From the NCBI GenBank assembly GCA_051024685.1, contig JAZHPA010000002.1:62001-126000 (forward strand): DNA of 64,000 bases, given 5' to 3'. The position numbers and the translations under genes were made by a program. The notes below the pieces were generated by a model that was not told where the DNA came from, did not search any database, and saw nothing but the letters and a program-made list of their open reading frames with translations. This DNA is from UBA12545 sp051024685. Its GTDB lineage: Bacteria; Bacillota; DSM-521; Neomoorellales; Neomoorellaceae. How positions within the stretch are numbered: position 1 is the stretch's first letter; each line of letters opens with the position of its first letter. This document shows, in pieces, positions 32,151 to 42,807 of this stretch.

Positions 32151-33212
32151 ATGCGTAGGGGGTTTGTCGATGCCCTGGCACGGGTGACCGGAGGCCAGGG
32201 AGTTAAAAAAGAGGATATAGTTATGCTCCTTACCGCGCAGCCTGGAGAGGAAGAAGAAGCCCTTTACCGGCAGGCAGATGCCTTCCGGGCGCGCTATGTG
32301 GGGGAAGAAGTGCACCTGCGGGGGGTTATCGAGTTTTCCAACTACTGCCGCCGGCGCTGCCATTATTGCGGGCTGAGGGCTGATAATCACACCCTGGACC
32401 GTTACCGGATGGCCCCGGAAGAAATTTTGACCGCCGCCAGGCGGGGAGTAGAGCTGGGCTACAAGACCATAGTGCTGCAATCAGGGGAGGATCCCTGGTA
32501 CACGGCAGAGGTCCTGGCGGAAACGGTGGCCGCCATAAAAGAATTAGGAGTAGCCGTGACCCTCTGTGTGGGGGAAAGGCCGCGTCAAGAATACGAGCTA
32601 TGGCGGCGGGCAGGGGCCGACCGGTATCTTTTGAAGCATGAAACGGCCAATCCGGAACTCTATGCACGGCTGCACCCGGATATGAGCTGGGAAAAGAGGC
32701 TGGCCTGCCTGCGGTGGTTGAAAGAGCTGGGCTACCAGGTGGGATCGGGCAATATAGTAGGATTGCCCGGACAGACCTTGGAAGATCTGGCGGCCGATAT
32801 CCTCCTCCTGCGGGAACTGGAGGTGGAGATGGCCGGCATAGGTCCCTTTATTCCCCATCCGAATACGCCCTTGGGGAAACATCCGGCAGGCAGCCTGGAC
32901 TTGACCTACCGGGTGTTAGCCGTGACCAGGCTGGTCGTACCGTGGGCCCACCTGCCGGCTACCACAGCGGTGGGCACCCTCTCCCCCAACGGCAGGCAGA
33001 TGGCCCTGCGGCGAGGGGCTAACGTTGTTATGCCCAACCTTACTCCGGGGAAATACCGGCCTAATTACCAGATATACCCCGGGAAGATCTGTATTAATGA
33101 GGAACCGGAGGACTGCCGTCACTGCCTGGAAGGAATGATCCGCTCCCTGGGACGGGTGGTGGCCAGGGACCCAGGACACGGTTTAAGGACGGGCCTGGCA
33201 ACGAAAAATTGA
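32151..33212 (+). CDS. hydE: [FeFe]-hydrogenase maturase HydE
   Basis: This 353-aa radical SAM enzyme has CRRRCHYC near residue 65 and the BioB-like TIM-barrel fold (VLQSGEDPWY, ETANPELYARLHPD, GNIVGLPGQTLEDLA, GPFIPHPNTPLG). It works with HydG and HydF on the diiron unit and dithiomethylamine bridge of the H-cluster. The C-terminal CRHC pair is also typical of many HydE proteins. ATG 32151 lies directly behind GGATGGAGG. It ends the maturation operon; what follows has its own operator. Confidence 0.94.
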   Translation: MRRGFVDALARVTGGQGVKKEDIVMLLTAQPGEEEEALYRQADAFRARYVGEEVHLRGVIEFSNYCRRRCHYCGLRADNHTLDRYRMAPEEILTAARRGVELGYKTIVLQSGEDPWYTAEVLAETVAAIKELGVAVTLCVGERPRQEYELWRRAGADRYLLKHETANPELYARLHPDMSWEKRLACLRWLKELGYQVGSGNIVGLPGQTLEDLAADILLLRELEVEMAGIGPFIPHPNTPLGKHPAGSLDLTYRVLAVTRLVVPWAHLPATTAVGTLSPNGRQMALRRGANVVMPNLTPGKYRPNYQIYPGKICINEEPEDCRHCLEGMIRSLGRVVARDPGHGLRTGLATKN

Positions 33213-33457
33213 ACGACAAGTATTTGAATCAAAGTGTCCAAATTATTGAATAGCTAATATGAATTTTTTCAATAGCAGGAGGAAATTTAGAATGCACGGC
33301 GAATAGGTAAATCAACCAATGTGAAAGAGTTCACAGTTACTGAGGGCTAAAGCCCAATGAAGCGTGGCGAGGTGCAAAGGGGCTGGAACTCGCTTTTAGG
33401 GTCCAGGGCCTAGATTTTCAGGCGGCCGGCGATGGAGCGAGCAAATTAAAGGGTGTT
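33213..33457 (+). promoter_or_regulatory. Control region of the HydS cassette with mini-ORF
   Basis: This AT-rich region contains an inverted repeat (TATTGAA 33244-33250 / TTCAATA 33268-33274). A strong AGGAGG follows, nine bases before ATG 33292, which opens only a four-codon frame (MHGE, stop at 33304-33306). A Rex-type operator lies at 33320-33335 and a short GGGCT/AGCCC hairpin at 33344-33355. The frame of the following ATPase gene is open from 33344 but without ATG, GTG or TTG before 33458. Confidence 0.5.
33320..33335. promoter_or_regulatory. Rex-type redox operator
   Basis: TGTGAAAGAGTTCACA is a perfect 6-bp-arm palindrome with a 4-base spacer. It matches the known Rex operator core (TGTGAAnnnnTTCACA). 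Rex represses fermentation and hydrogenase genes when NADH is low. It sits upstream of the ATPase-HydS-DRTGG-PHP genes and perhaps hydrogenase operon 1. Confidence 0.72.
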
Positions 33458-33817
33458 TTGCAGCAGGTGGGATTTCCCCCCGAACTGGTCCGGCGGGTAA
33501 CTGTGGCAGCCTTTGAGGCCGAGATGAACATTGTCATCCACGCGCACCGGGGCGAATTAAGGGTTAGCATATCTCCGGATAAGATCGTGGTGGTGGCCGA
33601 GGATGAAGGGCCGGGCATTCCTGATATTGAACTGGCCATGCGGGAGGGGTACTCCACGGCTCCGCCTAGGATAAGAGAGATGGGTTTCGGCGCTGGGATG
33701 GGCCTCCCCAACATAAAGCGCTGTGCCGATGCTCTGGAAATCAGGTCAGAGTTGGGGCGGGGGACCTACTTAAGGGCGGAGTTTTATCACCGCCCCTCTG
33801 GAGGTAGAGGTGCCTGA
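33458..33817 (+). CDS. RsbW-like HATPase (anti-sigma factor/kinase-type ATPase)
   Basis: The protein is a single GHKL ATPase domain: EAEMNIVIHAHRG (N-box), DEGPGIPDIELAM (G1), GFGAGMGLPNIKRCAD (G2) and RGTYLRAEF. Such domains phosphorylate a partner or bind ATP as a switch. From TTG 33458 it has 119 aa, but the frame continues upstream to 33344 and encodes GLELAFRVQGLDFQAAGDG, which looks like the missing first strand of the fold. An unusual start (CTG 33383 behind AAAGGGG) or an indel is therefore possible. It precedes the HydS gene by two bases and may be its signalling output. Confidence 0.78.
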   Translation: MQQVGFPPELVRRVTVAAFEAEMNIVIHAHRGELRVSISPDKIVVVAEDEGPGIPDIELAMREGYSTAPPRIREMGFGAGMGLPNIKRCADALEIRSELGRGTYLRAEFYHRPSGGRGA

Positions 33818-33819
33818 GG

Positions 33820-35145
33820 GTGGAATATTTTCATTCCGTACGCCTGGAGCGGGACAAGTGCAAGGGTTGTACCAACTGTATAAAGCGCTGTCCGACCGAG
33901 GCCATTAGGGTGCGGGAGGGCAAAGCCCGCATTATAGAGGAACGGTGCATTGACTGCGGAGAATGTATTAGAATTTGTCCCAACCATGCCAAGGTGGCAG
34001 TGGGCGACGGGCTGGAGAAGCTCCGGGATTTTTCCTATACGGTGGCCCTTCCGGCTCCGTCCTTCTATTCGCAATTCAACGCTCCGGGCGGTATACCGCA
34101 GATTCTAGGTGCTCTCCGTGAGGTGGGCTTTCACGGCGTCTTTGAAGTGGCCTTGGCTGCAGAGGTAGTAACCTGGGCCACCCGCCGTTTTTTGAGAGAG
34201 TACCGGGGGCCCCGGCCCCTCATTTCCTCCGCCTGCCCGGCGGTTGTGAGTTTAATCCAGGTGCGGTTCCCATCCCTGATTGACCAGCTGGCTCCCGTAG
34301 AACCTCCCGTCAATGTGGCGGCCAGATTGGCCCGGGAGGAAGCCATGAAAATTACGGGATTGTCTGCGGGCGATATTGGACTTTTCTTCTTATCACCCTG
34401 CCCCGCAAAGATCACAGCTATACGCCAGGCCAGGGCACAAGGTGAAAGCTTGGTGGACGGCGTTATTCCCATTGTAGATCTATTTGGGCCCTGCCGGGAG
34501 GCCCTAAAAAAGGCCCGGAAGGTTCCTCCCCGTTCGGGCCGGAGGGGCGCCGGTTGGGGGCGCTCGGGGGGCGAAAACGCGGCCCTGGGTGAAGGCAGGC
34601 TATTAGAGGTGGACGGCATTCACCATGTTATTGGAGTGCTGGAAGGGGTGGAAAAGGGGGAACTGAAGCAATTCGATTATCTCGAAGCCCAGGCCTGCCC
34701 CGGCGGCTGCGTGGGAGGCGCCCTGATGGTTCGCAACCCCTTTGAAGCCCGGCAGGAGTTGATGTTCTTGACCGAGGACCTGCCGGTCCAGCCTCTGGAC
34801 GAGGGAGAGCTTGATGCCCTGGCTGCCAGGGGCGGCTGGCAGAGCAGACTACGGCCGCGCCCGCGGGCGGCCCTGCGGCTAGACGAGGATATTACCAGCG
34901 CCCTGGTAAAGATGCAGCAGCTAGAGGAAACGGCCCGTTTGTTGCCGGGCCTCGACTGCGGTGCTTGCGGGTCGCCAAACTGCCGCGCCCTGGCCGAGGA
35001 TATCGTCCGCGGCCAGGCTTTGGATACGGACTGTATCTTCCTTTTGAGGGAACGGGTGCGGGTGCTGGCCGAGGAAGTAGTGGAGCTGGCCAGGAAATTG
35101 CCTCCCCCCATGGCTGAACCGGAAAGGAGCTACAAAGGACGATGA
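33820..35145 (+). CDS. HydS-type sensory [FeFe]-hydrogenase
   Basis: The 441-aa protein has two [4Fe-4S] sites at the N-terminus (CKGCTNCIKRCP, CIDCGECIRICP) and a hydrogenase domain. Its L1 motif is SSACPAVV (near 137), L2 is LSPCPAK (near 192) and L3 is ACPGGCVGG (near 292). The four cysteines needed for an H-cluster are present, but alanine replaces the proton-relay cysteine of TSCCP. That change is known in sensory enzymes such as Thermotoga HydS, which turn over slowly. A C-terminal Fe-S domain follows (DCGACGSPNCRALAED...C). It is coupled to an ATPase upstream and DRTGG/PHP genes downstream, so a hydrogen or redox sensor is likely. Confidence 0.85.
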   Translation: MEYFHSVRLERDKCKGCTNCIKRCPTEAIRVREGKARIIEERCIDCGECIRICPNHAKVAVGDGLEKLRDFSYTVALPAPSFYSQFNAPGGIPQILGALREVGFHGVFEVALAAEVVTWATRRFLREYRGPRPLISSACPAVVSLIQVRFPSLIDQLAPVEPPVNVAARLAREEAMKITGLSAGDIGLFFLSPCPAKITAIRQARAQGESLVDGVIPIVDLFGPCREALKKARKVPPRSGRRGAGWGRSGGENAALGEGRLLEVDGIHHVIGVLEGVEKGELKQFDYLEAQACPGGCVGGALMVRNPFEARQELMFLTEDLPVQPLDEGELDALAARGGWQSRLRPRPRAALRLDEDITSALVKMQQLEETARLLPGLDCGACGSPNCRALAEDIVRGQALDTDCIFLLRERVRVLAEEVVELARKLPPPMAEPERSYKGR

Positions 35146-35501
35146 CAGTGGGCGAAATTGCATCCCTGCTGGGATTGAGAGTAATGGCAGGGCACAGAGG
35201 ATTGGAACGGGAGGTCTTGGCCGGCTATGCAGCCGATCTCTTGAGCGATGTTATGGCCCACGCCCCCCACGGTTCCCTATGGCTGACCTTGCAGACCCAT
35301 GAAAACGTGGTGGCCGTGGCCTTACTGGTGGATGCGGCAGGAATAGTGATCACCGGCGGCCGCCAGCCGGAGGAGGCCACCTGCCGGCGGGCGGATAAAG
35401 AGGGCATACCCCTTCTCGGCACCCTCGAAGACACTTTCACTCTGGCGGGGAAGGTGTATGCTTTGCTTCGTTCCCGGGAGAACATATGCGGTGCTTCATA
35501 G
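35142..35501 (+). CDS. DRTGG-domain-like protein
   Basis: The 119-aa protein (MTVGEIASLLGLRVMAGHRGLEREVLAGYAADLLSDVMAH, ending in a helix-rich tail) resembles stand-alone DRTGG domains. These occur in CBS-domain proteins and in small proteins encoded beside [FeFe] hydrogenases. The domain may bind a nucleotide or act as a dimerisation/sensing module. ATG 35142 overlaps the HydS stop by four bases and the gene overlaps the PHP gene by 16 bases, so the three are translated together. Its own activity is unknown. Confidence 0.78.
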   Translation: MTVGEIASLLGLRVMAGHRGLEREVLAGYAADLLSDVMAHAPHGSLWLTLQTHENVVAVALLVDAAGIVITGGRQPEEATCRRADKEGIPLLGTLEDTFTLAGKVYALLRSRENICGAS

Positions 35502-36238
35502 GGGACCTGCACGTCCATACGGCCCTGTCCCCCTGTGCCGGGAACGAAATGACTCCCCCTTCCATTGTGGCCCGGGCTCTGGAGGCGGGGCTGGATATAA
35601 TTGCCATTACTGACCACAACACCGCCGGCAACGTAGAGGCCGTCATGGAGGCGGCCCGAGGGACACCGTTAAAGGTCCTCCCCGGGATGGAAGTCCAGAC
35701 CAGGGAAGAGGTGCACCTCCTCTGCCTCTTTCCCGACACCGGGACGGCCCTGGCCTGGCAGGAGGAGGTTTACAGGCACCTCCCTTCGGTTGAAAACCCC
35801 GAGGCCCTTTTCGGGGTCCAGTTACTGCTGGACGCCCGGGGCCGGGAGAGGGGTCGGGAGAAACGCCTCCTCCTCCAGAACGCCGACTTGAACGTCCGGC
35901 AGGTAGCGGAGAAAGTCTTTTCCCTGGGAGGAGTGATGATACCGGCTCATGTAGACCGCCCGGCCTACAGCCTACTTGGGACTTTGGGCATGGTTCCTCC
36001 CGGCTTGCCGGTGGCGGCGTTGGAGGTGAGCCGGGCGGCAAATAAGGAGAAGGTGAGTCAGTCGTTGGCTCTGGCCAATAAATATTCATGGATAACCTCT
36101 TCCGATGCCCATTATTTAAACGCCATCGGACGGTCTGCGACCCGCTTTTACATCCGTGACGCCACTTTGGCGGAAATAGTCCTGGCCCTGCAGGGCCAGG
36201 CGGGGCGAAGGGTGGTGATGGTTCGGGATCTTGCTTAA
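35486..36238 (+). CDS. PHP-domain phosphoesterase
   Basis: The 250-aa protein has the PHP metal-site motifs in order: GDLHVHTALSPC, ITDHNTAGN, LPGMEVQTREEVHLLCLF, IPAHVDRPAYS and SSDAHYL. PHP proteins hydrolyse phosphoesters, for example nucleotides or 3'-5' linkages, with three metal ions. Related TrpH-like proteins act on RNA or nucleotides. Next to the HydS and ATPase genes, it might remove a phosphate or second messenger, but that is inference. ATG 35486 lies within the end of the DRTGG gene. Confidence 0.82.
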   Translation: MRCFIGDLHVHTALSPCAGNEMTPPSIVARALEAGLDIIAITDHNTAGNVEAVMEAARGTPLKVLPGMEVQTREEVHLLCLFPDTGTALAWQEEVYRHLPSVENPEALFGVQLLLDARGRERGREKRLLLQNADLNVRQVAEKVFSLGGVMIPAHVDRPAYSLLGTLGMVPPGLPVAALEVSRAANKEKVSQSLALANKYSWITSSDAHYLNAIGRSATRFYIRDATLAEIVLALQGQAGRRVVMVRDLA

Positions 36239-36310
36239 GAATTTAGATTAGCAGGGAGAGCAATCCAATAATTTGGACTAAGAAGAGGCCAAAAAGGGAG
36301 GCTTAAGACT

Positions 36311-36784
36311 ATGGAAGCATGCAAATGCGAAGAAAAATGGGATAAACTAGAGCAAATTATCGCCGCTCACCGCGGACAGCCTTCTGCCCTCATTCAAGTT
36401 TTACATCAAGCCCAGGACCTCATCGGCTACCTGCCTAAACAGGTGTTGATAGCTATAGCCGACGGCCTGGGGGTATCTTTAAGTGAAGTCTACAGTGTGG
36501 TTTCCTTCTATGCTCATTTCACTACCAAGCCTAAGGGCAGATACCAGGTTTCGGTGTGCAAGGGGACTGCTTGTTACGTAAAGGGCGCCCCGGAAATACT
36601 GGAACGCCTGCAGAAGGAGCTGGGCATTAAACCTGGGGACAGTACCGACGACGGCAAATTCTCCTTGGAAGTGGTCCGCTGCCTGGGGGCCTGCGGCCTG
36701 GCACCGGTGATGATGGTTAACAAACGCGCCCACGGATTGCTGCGGGCCGACACGGCCGTAGCAGTGCTCCAGAGCTACGAGTGA
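36311..36784 (+). CDS. hydC: HydC/NuoE-like [2Fe-2S] subunit, hydrogenase operon 1
   Basis: This 157-aa thioredoxin-like ferredoxin has the four cluster cysteines in VCKGTACYVKGA (C-x4-C) and RCLGACGLAP (C-x3-C), as in NuoE and HydC. The N-terminal helices (LIQVLHQAQDLIGYLPKQV) are also typical. It passes electrons between the flavin subunit and the other clusters. ATG 36311 is nine bases after GGGAGG. It opens a five-gene unit whose next start overlaps its stop codon. Confidence 0.93.
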   Translation: MEACKCEEKWDKLEQIIAAHRGQPSALIQVLHQAQDLIGYLPKQVLIAIADGLGVSLSEVYSVVSFYAHFTTKPKGRYQVSVCKGTACYVKGAPEILERLQKELGIKPGDSTDDGKFSLEVVRCLGACGLAPVMMVNKRAHGLLRADTAVAVLQSYE

Positions 36785-37341
36785 TGGAAGAGCTGGCCCT
36801 GCACCTGTTGGACTTGATGGAGAATTCCCTGGCCGCCGGTGCCGATCGTTTGGAATTAAGGATCCAGGAAGATCTGGCGGCTAACCGTATGATCATAGAG
36901 CTGATGGATGACGGCAGGGGGATGGAAGAAGGGGAAATCGAGGCCGCCTTAGATCCATTTTTCACAACCAGAGCTTCTCGGCGGGTGGGGTTGGGTTTAC
37001 CCCTTTTTCGGGCCACGGCCCGGCAGTGCGGGGGCGATTTGACCCTTAGCTCCCGGCCGGGTGAAGGGACCAGGGTGGTGGCTACTTTCGAGTTAAACCA
37101 TATAGACCGGCCTCCTCTGGGCAACATGGGGGCCACTATAGCTGCTGTGTTGGGCCGGGAGGTGCCGGTCGAGTTATACTACCGCCACCAGAGGGGCCAG
37201 GAGGTCTTCGAGTTTTCGACTTCCCGGCTGCGGGAGATCTTGGGAGACATACCCTTTAATTTGGCTCCGGTTTTGGCGTGGGTACGAGATTTTGTCAATC
37301 AGGGTTTACAAAGATTGCACGGGGGTGAAGACGATCTATGA
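36784..37341 (+). CDS. HATPase domain protein associated with hydrogenase operon 1
   Basis: The 185-aa protein has a GHKL ATP-binding domain: HLLDLMENSLAAGAD (N-box), MDDGRGMEEGEIEAALDPFFTTR (G1/F) and RRVGLGLPLF (G2). An extra C-terminal part of about 75 residues follows with no known domain. It lacks the His-phosphotransfer domain of true sensor kinases. Proteins like this are often encoded in Clostridia between NuoE-like and NuoF-like hydrogenase genes; their role is unknown. ATG 36784 overlaps the HydC stop (TGATG). It is the second such ATPase in the region, which suggests paired signalling roles. Confidence 0.82.
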   Translation: MEELALHLLDLMENSLAAGADRLELRIQEDLAANRMIIELMDDGRGMEEGEIEAALDPFFTTRASRRVGLGLPLFRATARQCGGDLTLSSRPGEGTRVVATFELNHIDRPPLGNMGATIAAVLGREVPVELYYRHQRGQEVFEFSTSRLREILGDIPFNLAPVLAWVRDFVNQGLQRLHGGEDDL

Positions 37342-37697
37342 AGTCCGTGGAAGACCTGTTGAAGCTGAGGGAAGAGATTCAAAAGTCCTTGGCTTTGCGG
37401 GAAGAAGGGAAGAAGATAAAAGTGGTGGTGGGCATGGGCACCTGTGGCATAGCCGCCGGGGCCCGGGAGGTTATGTCGGCTATCCTGGACGAGGTGGCCA
37501 AACGGCGGCTGACCAATGTGGCGGTAACCCAGACGGGTTGTATCGGGTTATGCGCCCAGGAGCCCCTGGTAGATGTGCTGGTGCCCGGCAAGCCACGGGT
37601 GACCTATGGGAAAGTGGACGCCCAGAAAGCACGCCAGATAGTGGCCCAGCATATAGTCAACGGTATTGTGGTCAGCGATTGGGTTGTAAATAAATAG
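37338..37697 (+). CDS. Thioredoxin-like [2Fe-2S] protein, hydrogenase accessory subunit
   Basis: The 119-aa protein is a NuoE-C/HydB-N-like ferredoxin domain: VVGMGTCGIAAGAREV near residue 35 and TQTGCIGLCAQEPLVDVL near residue 68. Only three cysteines are present in the whole protein instead of four, as also seems usual for this GTCGIAAGA subtype. Electron transfer or a redox-sensing role is inferred. ATG 37338 overlaps the preceding ATPase stop, and HydB-like fusion protein follows 24 bases later. Confidence 0.85.
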   Translation: MKSVEDLLKLREEIQKSLALREEGKKIKVVVGMGTCGIAAGAREVMSAILDEVAKRRLTNVAVTQTGCIGLCAQEPLVDVLVPGKPRVTYGKVDAQKARQIVAQHIVNGIVVSDWVVNK

Positions 37698-37721
37698 CAG
37701 TGGCTTCATGGAGGGATGGAG

Positions 37722-40757
<3,036 letters not shown>

Positions 40758-40790
40758 GCCGGGCTACCGGTGAGCTGGGAGGGAGAAGGA

Positions 40791-42518
40791 ATGAGCACAG
40801 TAACCTTAACTATTGATAACCGTAAAATCGAAATAGAGGCAGGTGCAACCATATTAAAGGCGGCGCAGAAGGCCGGCATCCACATCCCCACGCTGTGCTA
40901 CCTCGAAGGCATCAATGAAATCGGGGCCTGCCGCGTCTGCGTGGTGGAGGTAGAAGGAGCGCGAAATTTGGCCGCTTCCTGCGTCACCCCGGTTACCGAC
41001 GGCATGGTGGTCCGCACCAATACGCCCCGGGTGCGGGCCGCCCGGCGCCTCAATGTGGAGCTTTTGCTGTCCAACCATAAGATGGAATGCCCCACCTGCA
41101 TTCGTAACTTGAACTGTGAACTGCAGAGCCTGGCTCAAACCCTGGGGATACGCGAGGTGCGCTTTGAGGGTGCCAAGAGCCACTACGAAGCGGACACTTC
41201 AACGCCGGCCATTGTGCGTGATCCTGATAAGTGTATTTTATGCCGGCGCTGTGTAGCAGTCTGTGAAAAGGTACAGGGCGTAAAGGCCATTGCTCCCCAA
41301 GAACGGGGTTTTGATACGGTCATTGCCCCAGCCTTCCACGAAAAACTCATTAACGTGGCCTGTGTGGAGTGCGGCCAGTGCACCCTGGTCTGCCCGGTGG
41401 GAGCTCTCTATGAGCGGGATGAAACCGACAAGGTTTGGGCCGCTCTGGCCGACCCCGGCAAACACGTGGTGGTGCAAACGGCCCCGGCGGTGCACGTGAC
41501 CATCGGAGAAATGTTCGGTATGCCGGTGGGCACGGACGTGACAGGCAAAGTGGTGGCCGCCCTGCGACGCCTGGGTTTTGACGCCATCTTTGACACTAAC
41601 TTTCCCGCCGACCTGACCATTATGGAGGAGGGCACGGAGCTCCTCGAGCGGATAGAGAAGGGCGGGGTACTGCCGCAACTGACTTCGTGCTCCCCCGGCT
41701 GGATCAAGTTCATCGAGCACTTCTATCCGGAGCTTTTACCCCACGTTTCCACGGCCAAGTCACCCCAGCAGATGCTGGGCGCCGCCATAAAGACTTACTA
41801 TGCCGAGCTCAAGGGCCTTGATCCGGCTAACATCTTTTCGGTTTCCATCATGCCGTGTACGGCCAAGAAGTATGAAGCCGCGCGGCCGGAAATGAATGCT
41901 TCCGGGTACCGGGACGTAGACGTAGTGCTGACTTCCCGGGAACTGGGTCGGATGATCAAAGAAGCGGGACTGGATTTCATCCATCTGCCGGAGGAGAACT
42001 ATGACGACCCCTTCGGTACCGGCACCGGGGCGGGCCAAATCTTCGGCGCCACCGGCGGGGTCATGGAGGCCGCCCTGCGTACGGCATATGAGCTGGCCAC
42101 GGGCAAGACCCTGCCCAGGCTCGACTTTACCGAAGTGCGCGGCATGGAGGGTATAAAGGAGGCGGCGGTGGATTTCAACGGGAAGACGGTGCGGGTGCTG
42201 GTGGCCCACGGCCTGGCCAACGCCCGGCTGCTGATGGAGAAGTTGAAGGCGGGGGAACTCAAGGATTATCATTTCATCGAGATTATGACCTGCCCCGGAG
42301 GGTGTATCGGCGGCGGCGGCCAGCCGATACCGACCACTACCGAAATAAGGCAGAAGAGAATAGCGGGGATTTACGAGCGGGACAGGAACCTGCCCTATCG
42401 CAAATCCCATGAGAACCCCGACATAAAGAAGATTTACGAGGAATACCTGGGCAAGCCACTCAGTCACAGGTCCCACGAGCTCCTGCATACCCATTACACA
42501 CCGCGGGGCAAATATTAA
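40791..42518 (+). CDS. hydA: [FeFe]-hydrogenase catalytic subunit HydA, operon 1
   Basis: The 575-aa protein has the full modular layout: [2Fe-2S] domain (CYLEGINEIGACRVC...SC), the His-Cys3 [4Fe-4S] site (HKMECPTCIRNLNC), two [4Fe-4S] motifs (CILCRRCVAVC, CVECGQCTLVC), then the H-domain and a C-terminal small-subunit-like tail. L2 (MPCTAKKYE, near 353) and L3 (CPGGCIGGGGQP, near 500) are normal. L1 reads TSCSPGW near 297, with serine where most enzymes have the second cysteine of TSCCPGW. ATG 40791 follows GGGAGAAGGA. A strong terminator follows. It should produce or use H2 together with the HydB-GltD fusion. Confidence 0.94.
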   Translation: MSTVTLTIDNRKIEIEAGATILKAAQKAGIHIPTLCYLEGINEIGACRVCVVEVEGARNLAASCVTPVTDGMVVRTNTPRVRAARRLNVELLLSNHKMECPTCIRNLNCELQSLAQTLGIREVRFEGAKSHYEADTSTPAIVRDPDKCILCRRCVAVCEKVQGVKAIAPQERGFDTVIAPAFHEKLINVACVECGQCTLVCPVGALYERDETDKVWAALADPGKHVVVQTAPAVHVTIGEMFGMPVGTDVTGKVVAALRRLGFDAIFDTNFPADLTIMEEGTELLERIEKGGVLPQLTSCSPGWIKFIEHFYPELLPHVSTAKSPQQMLGAAIKTYYAELKGLDPANIFSVSIMPCTAKKYEAARPEMNASGYRDVDVVLTSRELGRMIKEAGLDFIHLPEENYDDPFGTGTGAGQIFGATGGVMEAALRTAYELATGKTLPRLDFTEVRGMEGIKEAAVDFNGKTVRVLVAHGLANARLLMEKLKAGELKDYHFIEIMTCPGGCIGGGGQPIPTTTEIRQKRIAGIYERDRNLPYRKSHENPDIKKIYEEYLGKPLSHRSHELLHTHYTPRGKY

Positions 42519-42548
42519 CAGCACAGTAGAAGATCATGACACGGTCAA

Positions 42549-42590
42549 GAAAGGCCTGGGGTCAGCGCGGACCCCGGGCCTTTCTTTTTT
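42549..42590 (+). terminator. Terminator of hydrogenase operon 1
   Basis: A 15-base arm GAAAGGCCTGGGGTC (42549-42563) pairs with GACCCCGGGCCTTTC (42570-42584) with a single mismatch, followed by six T residues. Confidence 0.92.
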
Positions 42591-42658
42591 CGGCCCGGGG
42601 ATTTCCCTTTTTTCTTTGGAAGCCGTACTACTAGAGATACCGTAAGAAAAGTTAAGGG

Positions 42659-42687
42659 TTGCTTGGAGGCAGGAATTTTATTATAAT
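42659..42687 (+). promoter_or_regulatory. Sigma-A promoter of hydrogenase operon 2
   Basis: TTGCTT (42659-42664) and a perfect TATAAT (42682-42687) are 17 bases apart. Transcription would begin near 42694, within a Rex-like site. Confidence 0.75.
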
Positions 42688-42697
42688 AATGCCCAGA

Positions 42698-42715
42698 TCG
42701 TGAATGAGAGCACAA
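42698..42715. promoter_or_regulatory. Degenerate Rex-like operator at the operon 2 promoter
   Basis: TCGTGAATGAGAGCACAA matches the Rex consensus TTGTGAAnnnnTTCACAA at 11 of 14 fixed positions. It begins 11 bases after the -10 box, where a bound repressor would block transcription. The match is imperfect, so this is a candidate only. Confidence 0.45.
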
Positions 42716-42807
42716 GAACAAAGCCTTAAAGCAAATGCTAAAACCGAAGTTTATCTATGGTGTTGTTTAGAGAGGCAAAACAAATACACCTCGAGGAGGG
42801 AACCTTC

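Noticed and set aside
41760..42524. A 254-codon minus-strand frame inside the first hydA
   Set aside because: It is wholly antisense to strongly conserved hydrogenase motifs and has no own features.
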